Shown: positions 14,014-14,238 of the stretch, piece after piece
Position numbering within the stretch: position 1 is the first letter of the stretch
Layout of the letters: each line of letters starts with the position of its first letter
From: Clostridia bacterium
GTDB lineage: Bacteria; Bacillota_A; Clostridia; Christensenellales; Aristaeellaceae
Reading direction: 5' to 3'
Assembly: GCA_017938785.1 (NCBI GenBank)
Contig: JAGBAU010000222.1
Coordinates: 1 to 14,238 of the forward strand
DNA length: 14,238 nt
Made by a program: the position numbers and the translations under genes
The notes under the pieces: model-generated
Told to the model about the DNA's origin: nothing
Seen by the model: only the letters and a program-made list of their open reading frames with translations
The model's database searches: none

Positions 14014-14238
14014 ATGAGAAAGAGAAAGAATATCGGCGCAGGCGTCTACCTGGCGCTGGTGCTGATTCTGATGTACCTGCCCATGATCGTGGTGGCAGTG
14101 TACTCCTTCAATGCAAACGCAAGCCGTTTGCCTACGGCGTTTACCGGCTTTTCCCTGCAGTATTATAAAGCCCTCTTCCGGGATACCAAGGGCCTGCTGG
14201 AGGCGCTGGGAACGAGCCTCATCCTGGCGGCGCTGAGC
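14014..14238 (+). CDS. potC: Spermidine/putrescine ABC transporter permease PotC, 5' part only
   Basis: The first 75 codons of the second permease are present; the gene continues past the window. The product opens with a basic MRKRKN start and a membrane helix (about 8-31, YLALVLILMYLPMIVVAVYS), followed by the conserved PotC-type extracellular segment FNANASRLPTAFTGFSLQYY and the start of the next helix. A GGGGGTGGA ribosome binding site precedes the ATG, 13 bases after the potB stop. A potD binding-protein gene would be expected next but cannot be seen. Confidence 0.9.
   Translation, partial: MRKRKNIGAGVYLALVLILMYLPMIVVAVYSFNANASRLPTAFTGFSLQYYKALFRDTKGLLEALGTSLILAALS

Overview
The window looks like a housekeeping segment of a moderately GC-rich, low-to-mid-GC-type Gram-positive chromosome, most likely an anaerobic Firmicute of the class Clostridia. 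I infer this from strong GGAGG-type ribosome binding sites, sigma-A-type promoters, a LytR-CpsA-Psr (LCP) cell-wall ligase, a secreted multi-SH3 NlpC/P60 hydrolase, a FloA/NfeD pair, a LytTR response regulator and a PotABC transporter. Nothing in the sequence fixes the genus. I see no rRNA, tRNA, CRISPR array, insertion sequence, prophage or other mobile element, and no gap without a gene exceeds 300 bases.

Everything from base 1 to about 11803 is read on the minus strand. Left to right it holds: the 5' two-thirds of a shikimate-dehydrogenase-like gene (cut by the window edge); a secreted SH3/peptidoglycan-binding/NlpC-P60 protein; an NhaC-family antiporter; an LCP-family membrane protein with a long arginine-rich cytoplasmic tail; an operon of an orphan LytTR response regulator, TldD and TldE; and an operon of NfeD, FloA and a small unknown membrane protein. 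From 12062 the plus strand carries potA, potB and the start of potC, a polyamine-type ABC importer. The only divergent intergenic region (11804-12061) therefore drives the floA operon one way and the pot operon the other.

Transcription units are compact and readable by eye. Hairpin terminators follow the NlpC/P60 gene, the antiporter (less certain), the LCP gene and the floA operon. Good promoters precede the aroE-like gene, the antiporter, the LCP gene, the response-regulator operon, the floA operon (extended -10) and the pot operon. Several promoters lie inside the longest possible reading frame of their gene, which shows that the shorter start with a Shine-Dalgarno sequence is the real one; I have used those starts.

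Functionally the genes are mostly about the cell envelope: wall hydrolysis, wall-polymer attachment, membrane microdomains, ion exchange and polyamine uptake. I found no clearly new biological system. The items most worth a second look are: the operon linking an orphan LytTR regulator to the TldD/TldE peptidase pair; a perfect inverted repeat enclosing the -35 of the LCP promoter; a Pho-box-like tandem 11-mer upstream of the NlpC/P60 gene; three TCCGGG motifs at exact 24-base spacing in the floA/pot divergent region; and the altered substrate motif of the AroE-like protein.
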